A stretch of 51,685 bases of DNA from CAZFER01 sp964517495 (GTDB lineage Bacteria; Hinthialibacterota; Hinthialibacteria; Hinthialibacterales; Hinthialibacteraceae), in NCBI GenBank assembly GCA_964517495.1, contig CAZFER010000046.1:1-51685 (forward strand). The letters run 5' to 3'. A program made the translations under genes and the position numbers. This document shows positions 35,571 to 44,140 of this stretch, piece by piece (the first letter of the stretch is position 1; each line of letters begins with the position of its first letter). A model generated the notes under the pieces. The model did no database searches. It was not told where the DNA came from and worked only from the letters and a program-made list of their open reading frames with translations.

Positions 35571-36869
35571 TTAGGAAAGCTTCCATTTCGAACGGGGACG
35601 GCGTTTCACCAGCCGATTGGCTTTGGGATTGTTAATAACGCGCTCATTTTCATCATCCCATTTCAATTTATCATCCACCCGATAAGCAATATTACCCAAA
35701 AGTCCACCCTTGTTGAGTTTGTGAGAATATTCCACGTTGCAGGTGGTTTGTTCACGGGATTTGATAGCATCTAAAAATTCGCGTAAATGCCCCGGAGAAT
35801 TGGGAATAGTTTGTTCAGGCCAAGGGAAATCATCAACTTTTTTGCTATCAACATATATAGTGTTGGAATTGTAATTGGTTACCATGGTGGCTTCAGTGCC
35901 CTGGAAAACACAGCCAATTCCTCCTGGAAACCCTGCCAACCCATTTGGATGCAATGTCCAATTCATGGTCAAACCTGGATATTGGTAAACAACTTCCATG
36001 CAATCAGGGGTTTCGGAATTATCTTCGAGAAAATACCTACCACCTGTTGCGACGATGGTTTTAGGGGCTTGTAAATCCATAGCCCAGTAAGCGACATCAG
36101 TAATGTGGCACCAAAAATCCATAAATACACCACCCGAATAATCCCAGAAGTACCGGAAGTTAAAGTGCGATCGGTTTGGATTATATTCCCGTTTTTGGGC
36201 TTGTCCTTGCCAGAAATCGTAGTCCAATTCCCTGGGTGGCTCACCATTAGGGGGATTTCCTATTCCCTCTGAATTGGATGATTTCCAACAATGGAGGCGG
36301 GTAATTTTACCGAGTTTACCTGATTGAACCATTTCAACGGCGCGCCGATAGGTTTCTTTATCATTATGGATGTGGTTCCCCATTTGGGTGATGCGTTCAT
36401 ATTTTTTGGCCGCTTCAACCATATCACGTCCTTCGGCAATGTTATGAGATAAGGGTTTTTCGACGAAAACGTCTTTTCCCGCTTCACATGCTGCAATGAA
36501 AATAGGGGCATGCCAGTGGTCGGGCGTGGTGACGGTAACAGCATCAATTTCATCGATCTCCAGCAATTTTCGAAAATCCCGGAATCCCTTTGGCCGTTTG
36601 CCCTGGCGTTTTTCCGCCTCATCAAGCCCACGTTGAAGGTGCCGTTCATCGACGTCACATACGGCCACCGCTACAACATCTTCATGGCCAAGAAACTGCT
36701 TTAAACGTCCTGTTCCCATGCCTCCAACACCTATAAATCCCATCCGAATTTTCTCATTGGGATTTGCGGAGAAAGCGGTTTGATTGGCAGCCGTTAATCC
36801 AAGTGCCATACCAGAACCGATTACTTTAAGGGAGGAGCGTCTTGAAATGTTTTGATTGGAATACTTCAT
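35571..36869 (-). CDS. Second Gfo/Idh/MocA oxidoreductase, twin-arginine exported
   Basis: 432 residues from the ATG at 36869 (AGGTG about 8 bases ahead); an in-frame GTG three codons upstream is less likely. SRRSSLKVIGSGMALGLTAA is a Tat-type signal. The Rossmann motif is KIRMGFIGVGGMGTGRLKQF, and the hallmark EKP lies in DVFVEKPLSHNIAEGRDMVE. YEGIGNPPNGEPPRELDYDF-like text, WDYSGGVFMDFWCHITDVAY and GLTMNWTLHPNGLAGFPGG match the planctomycete-type exported dehydrogenases that often accompany sulfatases and DUF1080 proteins. The sequence differs markedly from the 29422 paralogue. Substrate unknown. Confidence 0.9.
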   Translation of the reverse strand: MKYSNQNISRRSSLKVIGSGMALGLTAANQTAFSANPNEKIRMGFIGVGGMGTGRLKQFLGHEDVVAVAVCDVDERHLQRGLDEAEKRQGKRPKGFRDFRKLLEIDEIDAVTVTTPDHWHAPIFIAACEAGKDVFVEKPLSHNIAEGRDMVEAAKKYERITQMGNHIHNDKETYRRAVEMVQSGKLGKITRLHCWKSSNSEGIGNPPNGEPPRELDYDFWQGQAQKREYNPNRSHFNFRYFWDYSGGVFMDFWCHITDVAYWAMDLQAPKTIVATGGRYFLEDNSETPDCMEVVYQYPGLTMNWTLHPNGLAGFPGGIGCVFQGTEATMVTNYNSNTIYVDSKKVDDFPWPEQTIPNSPGHLREFLDAIKSREQTTCNVEYSHKLNKGGLLGNIAYRVDDKLKWDDENERVINNPKANRLVKRRPRSKWKLS

Positions 36870-37311
36870 GCCTAACACCTGTTTTTAAGATTTTAAGGTT
36901 CATTAAACCATCATTACATTAAACTCTTTTTTGCGATTATGAAACAGTGTGATATCAATTCCTCACTAAATCAGTTCAAAGTTTTACCCAAAAGTTTTGG
37001 GGCAAACATTCAACCCCCTCTGTATCTCCCCCAGGCTTGGGAGAGAAGTGAGTTGCCAATAACTGCCTGAAAATTTGAAACTTAAGTGAATCGCTAAACG
37101 AATCTGTCAAGCATTTCCCTCCCAAGAATGGGAGGGTTGAACGATTAGAGCACAATTTCAATAGATTAAGAAACTTGTATGAAAATCAATACACTAGCTA
37201 ATGGTATATCCAATATCCCAATCAAAATAGCACCATTTACCTTTTGTTTTTACCATTATATGATTAAGATAATCAAGAATGATATTGATGATTGATAAGG
37301 AGCGAATTTAC
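36870..37311. repeat. Intergenic region with degenerate repeat pair
   Basis: About 440 bases between divergent genes. At 37009-37050 lies TTCAACCCCCTCTGTATCTC and a CCCCCAGGCTTGGGAG hairpin. At 37103-37142 lies an inverted counterpart, CCCTCCCAAGAATGGGAGGG followed by TTGAAC. The two resemble the core of the MITE-like family but lack its termini. The remaining 140 bases before the shell-protein gene are AT-rich and presumably hold its promoter. Confidence 0.45.
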
Positions 37312-37671
37312 ATGAAAGCGCTGGGCCTAATTGAAACCCGAGGTTTGGTGGGAGCCATCGAAGCCTCAGATGCCGCCGTAAAAGCTGCGGACACCGTTTT
37401 AACCCAAATCGAATACACTGTGCCAGGGTTGGTTACTGTAAAGTTACGTGGTGAAGTGGCAGATGTCCAATCGGCTGTGGATGCGGGAGCATCAGCAGCC
37501 CGGCGAGTTGGTGAAGTTGTTTCCGCCCATGTGATTCCCCGTCCTCACGAAGAAGTGGAATTAATTATAGAACACGAAGCGGAACAAACCATGTCTGGTC
37601 CCGACGCCCGGCCTGAAAACAAAAAGAATAATAACGAATCAAAGGCTAAAAAACCAGCGAAACAGACATGA
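37312..37671 (+). CDS. Bacterial microcompartment shell protein (BMC-H type)
   Basis: 119 residues; the start at 37312 has AAGGAG 9 bases upstream and gives the canonical MKALGLIETRGLVGAIEASD opening. One BMC domain spans residues 1-88: KAADTVL, PGLVTVKLRGEVADVQSAVD, then the pore-side stretch and RVGEVVSAHVIPRPHEEVE. It would form hexameric tiles of a microcompartment shell. A charged, Asn/Lys-rich tail of about 30 residues (KKNNNESKAKKPAKQT end) is added, possibly exposed on one shell face. No other shell or cargo gene is adjacent, so it is a satellite gene. A strong terminator follows. Confidence 0.93.
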   Translation: MKALGLIETRGLVGAIEASDAAVKAADTVLTQIEYTVPGLVTVKLRGEVADVQSAVDAGASAARRVGEVVSAHVIPRPHEEVELIIEHEAEQTMSGPDARPENKKNNNESKAKKPAKQT

Positions 37672-37771
37672 TTAAATATTCCACAGCAATGAAGAAACTT
37701 CAATTCCCTTCCCTTTCGGTTAACAGGGCGAATTGCTAAATAGAAGCTGACATTGCAAGAATAAACACAAG

Positions 37772-37805
37772 ACGGGGTGACCGTGACAGTCACCCCGTTT
37801 TCTTT
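37772..37805 (+). terminator. Rho-independent terminator of the BMC gene
   Basis: Perfect 10-bp stem ACGGGGTGAC (37772-37781) / GTCACCCCGT (37789-37798), loop CGTGACA, followed by TTTTCTTT. It separates the shell-protein gene from the DUF2961 gene that starts 39 bases later. Confidence 0.9.
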
Positions 37806-37843
37806 ATAATCATCACATAAACATTTTTAGGAGAGGATAAACA

Positions 37844-40372
37844 ATGTCCAAACAGTTAAAGAAACTTGCATCTTTTCTTTTCCTCTCTCTCATTCTCATA
37901 CCTGTCCATGCAGCGGAAGAAAAAGCAATTACCTTTGAATCCCTGCTTGAAACGTTTGTAAATCTGGATAAGGCTTTCCTGGCTCCCGATTTTCAGGCGC
38001 GAATGTATTCCAGTTATGATCGAAAAGGAGGAAATCGGGATGAAAGCGGTTACATTCACAAAGACAATGATTGGTATGTAATTGCTGAAATGGAAGGTCC
38101 AGGGGCCGTGATGCGAATTTGGTCAGCGAATCCCTCCGGGAAGATTAGAATCCACCTTGATGATGGAAGCGAGCCGGTCTTGGAACGGACATTTCGTGAT
38201 TTGTTCACCAACCGATTCAAGCCATTCATAAAACCGTTTGTTTTCTCTGGCTCATCCAGGTTGGCAGCCCATTGGGCATACATACCCATCCCCTACCAAC
38301 AATCTTGTAGAATCACTATTAGTGAACTCTGCCATTACCAAATTGAATATATAACATATCCTAAAGAAACACCGGTAAAAACCTTCCAATATCCTATCAA
38401 CGATATTCAAGCTGACCGGCTCTCACAAGTTGCCAAAGGTTTTCAAACTACCGATAAACCACCCTTTTTCCCCAACAAGGATTTAGTGGAAAAAACATTC
38501 AAAATCACGGTTCCCGCCGGGGAGACCATTGATCTGGCCACACTCAAAGGTCCTGCTGTCATAAAGGGATTACGTATGCGATGGCCGGATGGAAGTGATC
38601 AGATTGGCCGTGACTTGGTGTTGAGGGGATATTGGGAAAAAAGCGGAGAGCCTTGTATCCAATCACCCGTAAGTGATTTTTTCGGTGAGCGTATGCGCAG
38701 TATGACCACGGGGGAAGAAAAAACAGGATGGCATTATTGCTATTATCCCATGCCCTTCCATGAAGAGGGCCGCTTTACCCTTGCCAACAACCATCTTTCG
38801 AAAAACTACGAGGTTCAAGCCGTCTTTTATGTTCAACAACGCGCCAACCTCCCTGTTCCACTGCGCCGTTTTCATGCACTTTGGAACAGGGACAATGATA
38901 CGGCTTTACCTGAAGTCAAATTCAATGACATTCGATTTGAACCGGTCAATGATTTAAATGATAACTACACCGCGCTATTTAGACGTGGAATTGGACATTT
39001 AGCCGGTATTCATATGCTGCGCACTCCATCACCAGCAAGCGATGCAATCTTTATTGTCGATGGAATGGATACCACCCCTGTATTTCATAGCACGGGTGTA
39101 GCAGGTCTATTTAACCAGGGACCTGACGTATTAAATGCAAACTGGCCCATGTCAGCAGGTATAAAAGACTATAATGGCATGAATGGATTTATCCGGTCGT
39201 TTTTACCTGCTCCAATATCCTTTTCAAGCGGGATATATGCCAGTTTTGAACATGGTCATGCCAATATGTTGCGTAAAGATATTTCCACAACTGTATTTTG
39301 GTACCAGGAAGCACCACATGAATCCTTTCCCTGGATGCTTCCCATTGGCGGTTTTAAACACCGAAAAAAACCACTTGAACAAAGTGAATATGTTTTTCAC
39401 CAGGGCAAAGGTCTACCCGATTCACCCATTGAAGCGGAAACCTTGTGGTTAGCCGCCAATGGCGGTGTGTATGAACCCCAGGAGATGTTGGCATATGGGC
39501 CAGATTGGAGCCAAAACCAACAATTGCGTTTCGATGCCTTTCAAGTGGGGGCGTCCTTCAGTTTCGAAATTCCCCCAACTCCCTTTTCCGGTTTTTATCG
39601 GCTTCAATGTACATTTACTCAAGGACCAGACGCTCCTACCGTTGCAATCCGTATTAATGGGGAATTAATTACTGATCAACTCGACCTATTCAATGAAACG
39701 CTTCAAGCCCGTCAATTTCAGTTTGAAACTCCAATTTTTATACATGCATCAAACCGGCCAAGAATTACAATCGAAGTGATTGGCAAAATTCCCAAGTCAG
39801 ATGGTTTAAGCGTGGGGATCGATTGCCTAAGGCTAATTTCAACCAATCATTCAGCTAAACAATTACAAGTCGAAGGCCCTTATCGTTTCGTCACCGATGC
39901 TCAAAAACCCTTTTACCCACGTGAGGAAAAAACTGAAGATGATAAAATCATGTTTATTGGCCTCATGGATTCTAAAAATACGCGTAAGCAAAGCAAAACA
40001 ATTGAGGCAAATACCAACGGTTGTTTTAAACTGGGTGACTTGCTTGGCGATTCAATGGACGAAGGATTGTGTTTTGTAACTTGGAAAGTACGTGCTCAAC
40101 ATGCAGGAATATATGGTTTCGAAGTGGAGCCAGCCTATTCAGTCCCCATGCTTATACAGCGCCAAAGCGATAGATTGGAAACCATTCATAAAAGTATGTT
40201 GTGGAATGGAATTATCATTCACGGTGTGGATGAATTACGGTATGATCCAACCACAAACCAAATACTGCCCTATCGTTTTCGGATTCCCCTGGACCGTGGT
40301 GAAAGCACACTTTCCTGGTTGGTACGTTGTACCAAAGAGACTTGCATTATACCAAGAATATTTGGTTTATAA
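37844..40372 (+). CDS. Exported DUF2961 (GH172-like) protein
   Basis: 842 residues with a signal peptide (KKLASFLFLSLILIPVHA) and AGGAGAGG ahead of the ATG. The N-terminal two thirds fit DUF2961, the family that includes GH172 difructose-anhydride synthases/arabinofuranosidases: QARMYSSYDRKGGNRDESGY, EMEGPGAVMRIWSANPSGKI, RIHLDDGSEPVLERTFRDLF, then a second jelly-roll with WHYCYYPMPFHEEGRFTLAN. Near residues 530-670 a beta-sandwich carbohydrate-binding-like part follows (YRLQCTFTQGPDAPTVAIRI), then a C-terminal beta domain. Probably periplasmic or surface glycan processing. It lies close to GH95 and lactonase genes, on the same strand as 40418-42887. Confidence 0.8.
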   Translation: MSKQLKKLASFLFLSLILIPVHAAEEKAITFESLLETFVNLDKAFLAPDFQARMYSSYDRKGGNRDESGYIHKDNDWYVIAEMEGPGAVMRIWSANPSGKIRIHLDDGSEPVLERTFRDLFTNRFKPFIKPFVFSGSSRLAAHWAYIPIPYQQSCRITISELCHYQIEYITYPKETPVKTFQYPINDIQADRLSQVAKGFQTTDKPPFFPNKDLVEKTFKITVPAGETIDLATLKGPAVIKGLRMRWPDGSDQIGRDLVLRGYWEKSGEPCIQSPVSDFFGERMRSMTTGEEKTGWHYCYYPMPFHEEGRFTLANNHLSKNYEVQAVFYVQQRANLPVPLRRFHALWNRDNDTALPEVKFNDIRFEPVNDLNDNYTALFRRGIGHLAGIHMLRTPSPASDAIFIVDGMDTTPVFHSTGVAGLFNQGPDVLNANWPMSAGIKDYNGMNGFIRSFLPAPISFSSGIYASFEHGHANMLRKDISTTVFWYQEAPHESFPWMLPIGGFKHRKKPLEQSEYVFHQGKGLPDSPIEAETLWLAANGGVYEPQEMLAYGPDWSQNQQLRFDAFQVGASFSFEIPPTPFSGFYRLQCTFTQGPDAPTVAIRINGELITDQLDLFNETLQARQFQFETPIFIHASNRPRITIEVIGKIPKSDGLSVGIDCLRLISTNHSAKQLQVEGPYRFVTDAQKPFYPREEKTEDDKIMFIGLMDSKNTRKQSKTIEANTNGCFKLGDLLGDSMDEGLCFVTWKVRAQHAGIYGFEVEPAYSVPMLIQRQSDRLETIHKSMLWNGIIIHGVDELRYDPTTNQILPYRFRIPLDRGESTLSWLVRCTKETCIIPRIFGL

Positions 40373-40417
40373 TGGCTTCATGAAATTTTTTATTCCGGGT
40401 GCTAGAAGGAGGGAAAA

Positions 40418-40786
40418 ATGAGGATTAAAATAACGCTGGGCGATTTAATCCTTGAAGCGGATTTCTACGACAACAGCACGGCCAAAGCAATTTTCGAAAC
40501 ATTACCACTGGAAAAGCCTTATAATACCTGGGGAGATGAAATTTATTTTGTCATTCCCCTCGAGTGTGAGGTTGAAAACGGTCGTGAAATTGTTGAACTA
40601 GGTGACATCGCTTATTGGCCACCCGGGAATGCATTCTGCTTATTCTATGGCAAAACACCTGCTTCAACCGATGATCGCCCTCGTGCGGCCAGCGAGGTAA
40701 CCCTTATTGGCAAAATCGATGGAGATGCAACTCAACTCAAATCGGCCAAAGGGAAAACCATTAAAATCGAATCCTGTGAAGATTAA
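40418..40786 (+). CDS. Cyclophilin-like fold protein (TM1367-type)
   Basis: 122-residue protein; GAAGGAGGG precedes the ATG. RIKITLGDLILEADFYDNST, AKAIFETLPLEKPYNTWGDE, IYFVIPLECEVENGREIVEL, GDIAYWPPGNAFCLFYGKTP and ASEVTLIGKIDG match the small cyclophilin-fold family typified by Thermotoga TM1367 (Pfam Cyclophil_like). These lack the usual peptidyl-prolyl isomerase catalytic residues, and their role is not known. Starts 45 bases after the DUF2961 gene and 48 bases before the lactonase gene, so a cotranscribed group is likely. Confidence 0.82.
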   Translation: MRIKITLGDLILEADFYDNSTAKAIFETLPLEKPYNTWGDEIYFVIPLECEVENGREIVELGDIAYWPPGNAFCLFYGKTPASTDDRPRAASEVTLIGKIDGDATQLKSAKGKTIKIESCED

Positions 40787-40834
40787 TCCGGGGATTCAAT
40801 TATTCATGAATGAATGAATGAAAGGAATTAAACC

Positions 40835-41755
40835 ATGATGACTCGATTTTCAAACATTTTTATAACCCTATTGACACTGACGATTATTTCATTATTTGCA
40901 ACGGCTAGTGAAACCAATTCAGTTGATGACCTTGTCCAATCCAAAGTGGTGAAACTTGCCGGGGATATGCGTTTTACCGAAGGACCGGTATGGCATAAAG
41001 CCGGTTATCTTTTATTTAGCGATATTCCTGCCAATAAGATTATGAAATGGTCACCTGAGGATAAACAACTAAGCGTCTGGCGTGAAGATAGCGGCAATTC
41101 AAACGGTTTGACCTTCGATTTACAAGGGCGGCTTATTGCTTGTGAACACGGCAACCGCAGAGTCTCACGAACTGAAAAAGATGGTTCCATCACTGTTATC
41201 GCAGATCGATACAAAGGAAAACGCTTGAACAGCCCCAACGATGCCGTGGTTCGATCAGATGGGATGATCTTTTTTACCGATCCATCCTATGGCGTGCAAT
41301 CCAACCAGCGTGAGTTGGATTTCCAAGGCGTATATCGTGTTGAACCGGGTGAAGAACCTGTCCTCCTGGTTGACGATTTCGATATGCCCAATGGACTGGC
41401 CTTTTCAACCGATGAAAAAAAATTGTATATTGCAGATTCAGGTCGAAACGGTAATGAAATTCGCGTTTACGATGTCGAAGCGGATGGAACTTTGAAGAAT
41501 GGAAAACAATTCGCTTCACATGGCTCAGACGGCATGAAAGTGGATCAAAAAGACCGCCTTTATACCACCACCGGTGAGGGAATCGTTGTCTATCTTCCAA
41601 ACGGCAAGCGGCTTGGTGCGATTAAGGTACCCGAACATCCAGCTAATTGTGCTTTTGGTGGAGAACAAAACAAAACCTTGTATATAACGGCACGAAACGG
41701 GCTCTACAAAGTTGTTCTCAATATCGTTGGCATCAAAGTGTGGCGCCAATTATAA
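40835..41755 (+). CDS. Exported SMP-30/gluconolactonase-like beta-propeller
   Basis: 306 residues; AAGGAA precedes tandem ATG ATG, and a signal peptide (FITLLTLTIISLFATA) follows. Six-bladed propeller text: MRFTEGPVWHKAGYLLFSDI, NSNGLTFDLQGRLIACEHGN, KRLNSPNDAVVRSDGMIFFT, DPSYGV, DMPNGLAFSTDEKKLYIADS, GSDGMKVDQKDRLYTTTGEG and EHPANCAFGGEQNKTLYITA. Metal-site residues of the family (Glu in FTEGPVW, Asn in NSPNDAV, Asp in SDGMKVD) are all present. Likely hydrolyses a sugar lactone such as would arise from Gfo/Idh-type sugar oxidation. Substrate inferred only. Confidence 0.93.
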   Translation: MMTRFSNIFITLLTLTIISLFATASETNSVDDLVQSKVVKLAGDMRFTEGPVWHKAGYLLFSDIPANKIMKWSPEDKQLSVWREDSGNSNGLTFDLQGRLIACEHGNRRVSRTEKDGSITVIADRYKGKRLNSPNDAVVRSDGMIFFTDPSYGVQSNQRELDFQGVYRVEPGEEPVLLVDDFDMPNGLAFSTDEKKLYIADSGRNGNEIRVYDVEADGTLKNGKQFASHGSDGMKVDQKDRLYTTTGEGIVVYLPNGKRLGAIKVPEHPANCAFGGEQNKTLYITARNGLYKVVLNIVGIKVWRQL

Positions 41756-41795
41756 ACACCCGAATTAAGATTTTATCTCAACGGAGCGGTCGATT

Positions 41796-42887
41796 ATGCC
41801 TCATAAACATACCATACTATGTGTTGATGACGAACAGCATAATCTGGATGCGCTTTATCGTACCTTAAGACGCGAATATAACGTCGTTACTGCATTAAGC
41901 GGTGATGAAGGTTTGAACAAACTCAAAGAAAACAAATTTTCCCTTATCATCACTGACCAACGTATGCCCAAAATGACCGGCGTTGAATTTTTAGAGCAAA
42001 GCCTTGAATTATGCCCCGACATCCCCCGGATCATTTTGACCGGCTTTACGGATGTGGAAGATTTAATCGGCGCGATCAATACCGGCCGGGTTTATCGCTA
42101 TATTACCAAGCCCTGGGATCCCAATGACTTGACGGTGACCATCAAGCGTGCGATCGAATCACTCGAACTGACCATGGAGAACCGCCGCCTCTTTGATGAT
42201 TTAATCCGCATGGAAAAACTGGCCACCGTCGGCCAGGTGGCCGCTGGAATCGCTCATGAAGTCAAAAATCAACTCAGTGTTATGACCGGCATCCAGATTG
42301 TACAGGAAAAATACGCAGAGGATGAATTGGTGGGACGGGTGGCCACTCGCATGATGCGCGCTCAGGACCGTATTGTTAACATCCTTGATGGGATCAAATC
42401 CTTTGCCAGGCAAAATCGTGAAACGATTTTCACACGGCCCATTAAAGCCAATGATTTAATACAGCAAACCGTTTACATCGTTGAAATGGATCCGGATGTC
42501 AAAGGGATGACGCTCGATTTGAAATTGAATACATCATCTGAGTTTCATGGTGACCGCGAAAAACTCATCCAGGTTCTCATCAACCTGATACGCAATGCCG
42601 CCCATGCCATGAACGGCGAAGGCACCGTCACCATTTCCGCTCACGAAGATGACAATGAAATTACGATTTCGGTCGCAGATTCGGGATGTGGTATTCCTCA
42701 GGATATCCTTGAAAAAATATGGCAGCCATTCTTCACCACCAAAACCGATAAAGGAACCGGCTTGGGATTATCCATATGCAAACGTATCATTGATGCACAT
42801 GGCGGTGAACTTCATTGCCAAACTGAAAAAGACAAGGGGACAACCTTTTCTATTGTTCTCCCCAAAACCCATAAGAAAGTCCATTAA
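41796..42887 (+). CDS. Two-component protein: receiver domain fused ahead of histidine kinase
   Basis: 363 residues, cytoplasmic, no membrane segment. The receiver domain comes first (residues 4-120): acidic pair D11-D12, phospho-acceptor D54 in IITDQRMP, Thr in ILTGFTD and Lys in YITKPWDP. A short helix follows, then a HisKA domain with H154 in GIAHEVKN, and a complete HATPase: NLIRNAAHAM (N box), VADSGCGIP (G1), FFTTKTDKGTGLGLSICKRI (F/G2). The receiver-first order suggests that an upstream phosphorelay partner controls the kinase. No cognate regulator or output domain is adjacent. It starts 40 bases after the lactonase gene, so it may be cotranscribed. Confidence 0.93.
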   Translation: MPHKHTILCVDDEQHNLDALYRTLRREYNVVTALSGDEGLNKLKENKFSLIITDQRMPKMTGVEFLEQSLELCPDIPRIILTGFTDVEDLIGAINTGRVYRYITKPWDPNDLTVTIKRAIESLELTMENRRLFDDLIRMEKLATVGQVAAGIAHEVKNQLSVMTGIQIVQEKYAEDELVGRVATRMMRAQDRIVNILDGIKSFARQNRETIFTRPIKANDLIQQTVYIVEMDPDVKGMTLDLKLNTSSEFHGDREKLIQVLINLIRNAAHAMNGEGTVTISAHEDDNEITISVADSGCGIPQDILEKIWQPFFTTKTDKGTGLGLSICKRIIDAHGGELHCQTEKDKGTTFSIVLPKTHKKVH

Positions 42888-42903
42888 AACGTTGAGGTAT
42901 TAA

Positions 42904-43099
42904 TTTGTAACGTTTCAGCCATTTGCAAAGGAAAAAGAAGAAAAACTAATTAGCGTCTCCACGATTTCTACCCCCAATGAAATGGGGGAGCTCAGGAGGG
43001 GGTTAAAAGATTCAATTCGATGTTTCCAATCAACCCTCACCTAACCCCTCCCCATCTTGGGAGAGGAATGGAAATTTAAATGGTTGACATATTACATAA
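42904..43099 (+). repeat. MITE-like element, copy C (full form)
   Basis: About 195 bp bounded by TTGTAACGTTTCAGCCAT (left) and, on the other strand, TTATGTAATATGTCAACCAT (right). Interior hairpins: CCCCCAATGAAATGGGGGAG and CCCCTCCCCATCTTGGGAG. It aligns over nearly its full length with the reverse complement of copy B (35288-35478), including AAAACTAAT and GAGGGGGTTAAA blocks. It fills the whole gap between the kinase gene and the methyltransferase gene, and its right end lies 16 bases before the latter start codon. Confidence 0.7.
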
Positions 43100-43114
43100 T
43101 TTTTAATTAAATCC

Positions 43115-43939
43115 ATGCTGATAATCCGCTCATGTCCACTTTGTGATACAAACACACACGATGTTCCACGCATGCCCTATTCCAAAGGGAATTCCAATCT
43201 CAAACAATGTCCGAATTGTGATTTTGTGTTTCTTGAAAACGCCCCGGATTACGAAACGCTCGAAACAGAATTCTCATGGGACAAAACATTCCCCGAAGAA
43301 AAACAAAAACGGCGAGCCAACCAGGGAGAAGTCGAAAAATTTTTCCGCTTTCTTTTTAATAAGGTTCGTTTTACCATTAACTCAGTCCGTAAGCGGGATA
43401 AACTCAAGTCACTTTCGCATACCTATTTTGATGAGGGATACATCCTCGATCTGGGATGTGATACGGGTTATAACAGCCAGGCCCTTCCCTCCGGCTGCAA
43501 ACCCATAGGCATCGAGATCGCCCCCAAATTGGCCGCTATCGCTAAACCAATCCTGGAAACCGCTGGAGGCAGAGTTATTCATGACAATGTCCTCTCAGGT
43601 TTAAAATCATTACCAGATTCATCATGCTCAGGAACCATTGCAAAGAGCTACCTTGAGCATGAAATTCATGTGTCTGAAGTACTAGCCGAACTTCAACGGG
43701 TTATGGCGCCCTCCACCCATTTGATCATTAAGGTTCCAAATTTTAATTGTTGGAATCGATACATCCGTGGTCATAAATGGTGTGGTTTTCGATTCCCTGA
43801 TCATGTCAATTATTTTACTCCGGCTTCACTTTATCAAATGCTTACAAATCACGGCTTCGAAATGGTTCGTTTTAACCTGTTTGATAAATTGCCAACCAGC
43901 GACAATATGTGGTGTGTCGCTAAACGGATGAATGCTTGA
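43115..43939 (+). CDS. Class I SAM-dependent methyltransferase with zinc ribbon
   Basis: 274 residues. An N-terminal zinc ribbon (C7-x2-C10 and C32-x2-C35, in RSCPLC and KQCPNC) precedes a Rossmann methyltransferase fold: motif I YILDLGCDTGYN (109-120), IGIEIAPKLAAIA (acidic motif II), SGTIAKSYLEHEIHVSEVLA, MAPSTHLIIKVPNF and a C-terminal FRFPDHVNYFTPASLYQML resembling methyltransferase type 11/23 proteins that act on cell-envelope saccharide precursors. Acceptor unknown. No clear ribosome site precedes the ATG at 43115, which lies just after MITE copy C, so insertion may have altered its original control region. Confidence 0.85.
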   Translation: MLIIRSCPLCDTNTHDVPRMPYSKGNSNLKQCPNCDFVFLENAPDYETLETEFSWDKTFPEEKQKRRANQGEVEKFFRFLFNKVRFTINSVRKRDKLKSLSHTYFDEGYILDLGCDTGYNSQALPSGCKPIGIEIAPKLAAIAKPILETAGGRVIHDNVLSGLKSLPDSSCSGTIAKSYLEHEIHVSEVLAELQRVMAPSTHLIIKVPNFNCWNRYIRGHKWCGFRFPDHVNYFTPASLYQMLTNHGFEMVRFNLFDKLPTSDNMWCVAKRMNA

Positions 43940-43971
43940 CAATCGGAATGCCCATTCATATCCATACCCGT

Positions 43972-44000
43972 TTAAAACATTCGCAAAATCGGCATAATAC
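43972..44000 (+). promoter_or_regulatory. Candidate promoter of the sigma-like gene
   Basis: TTAAAA (43972-43977), a 17-base spacer and TAATAC (43995-44000). The -10 box is good and the -35 weak. It would leave an untranslated leader of about 130 bases before 44141. Pattern match only. Confidence 0.3.
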
Positions 44001-44140
44001 TCCTGTAAATCAAGATTTAGGACAGGGCCAATCCATGATGTAGAGTGATTTATTCTAGCTGAACAGGTTATAACTTACGATATCTAGATTAGAAAATAAC
44101 AAAGGATCATCAACTTATACAGGAAAATAACAACAACGAG

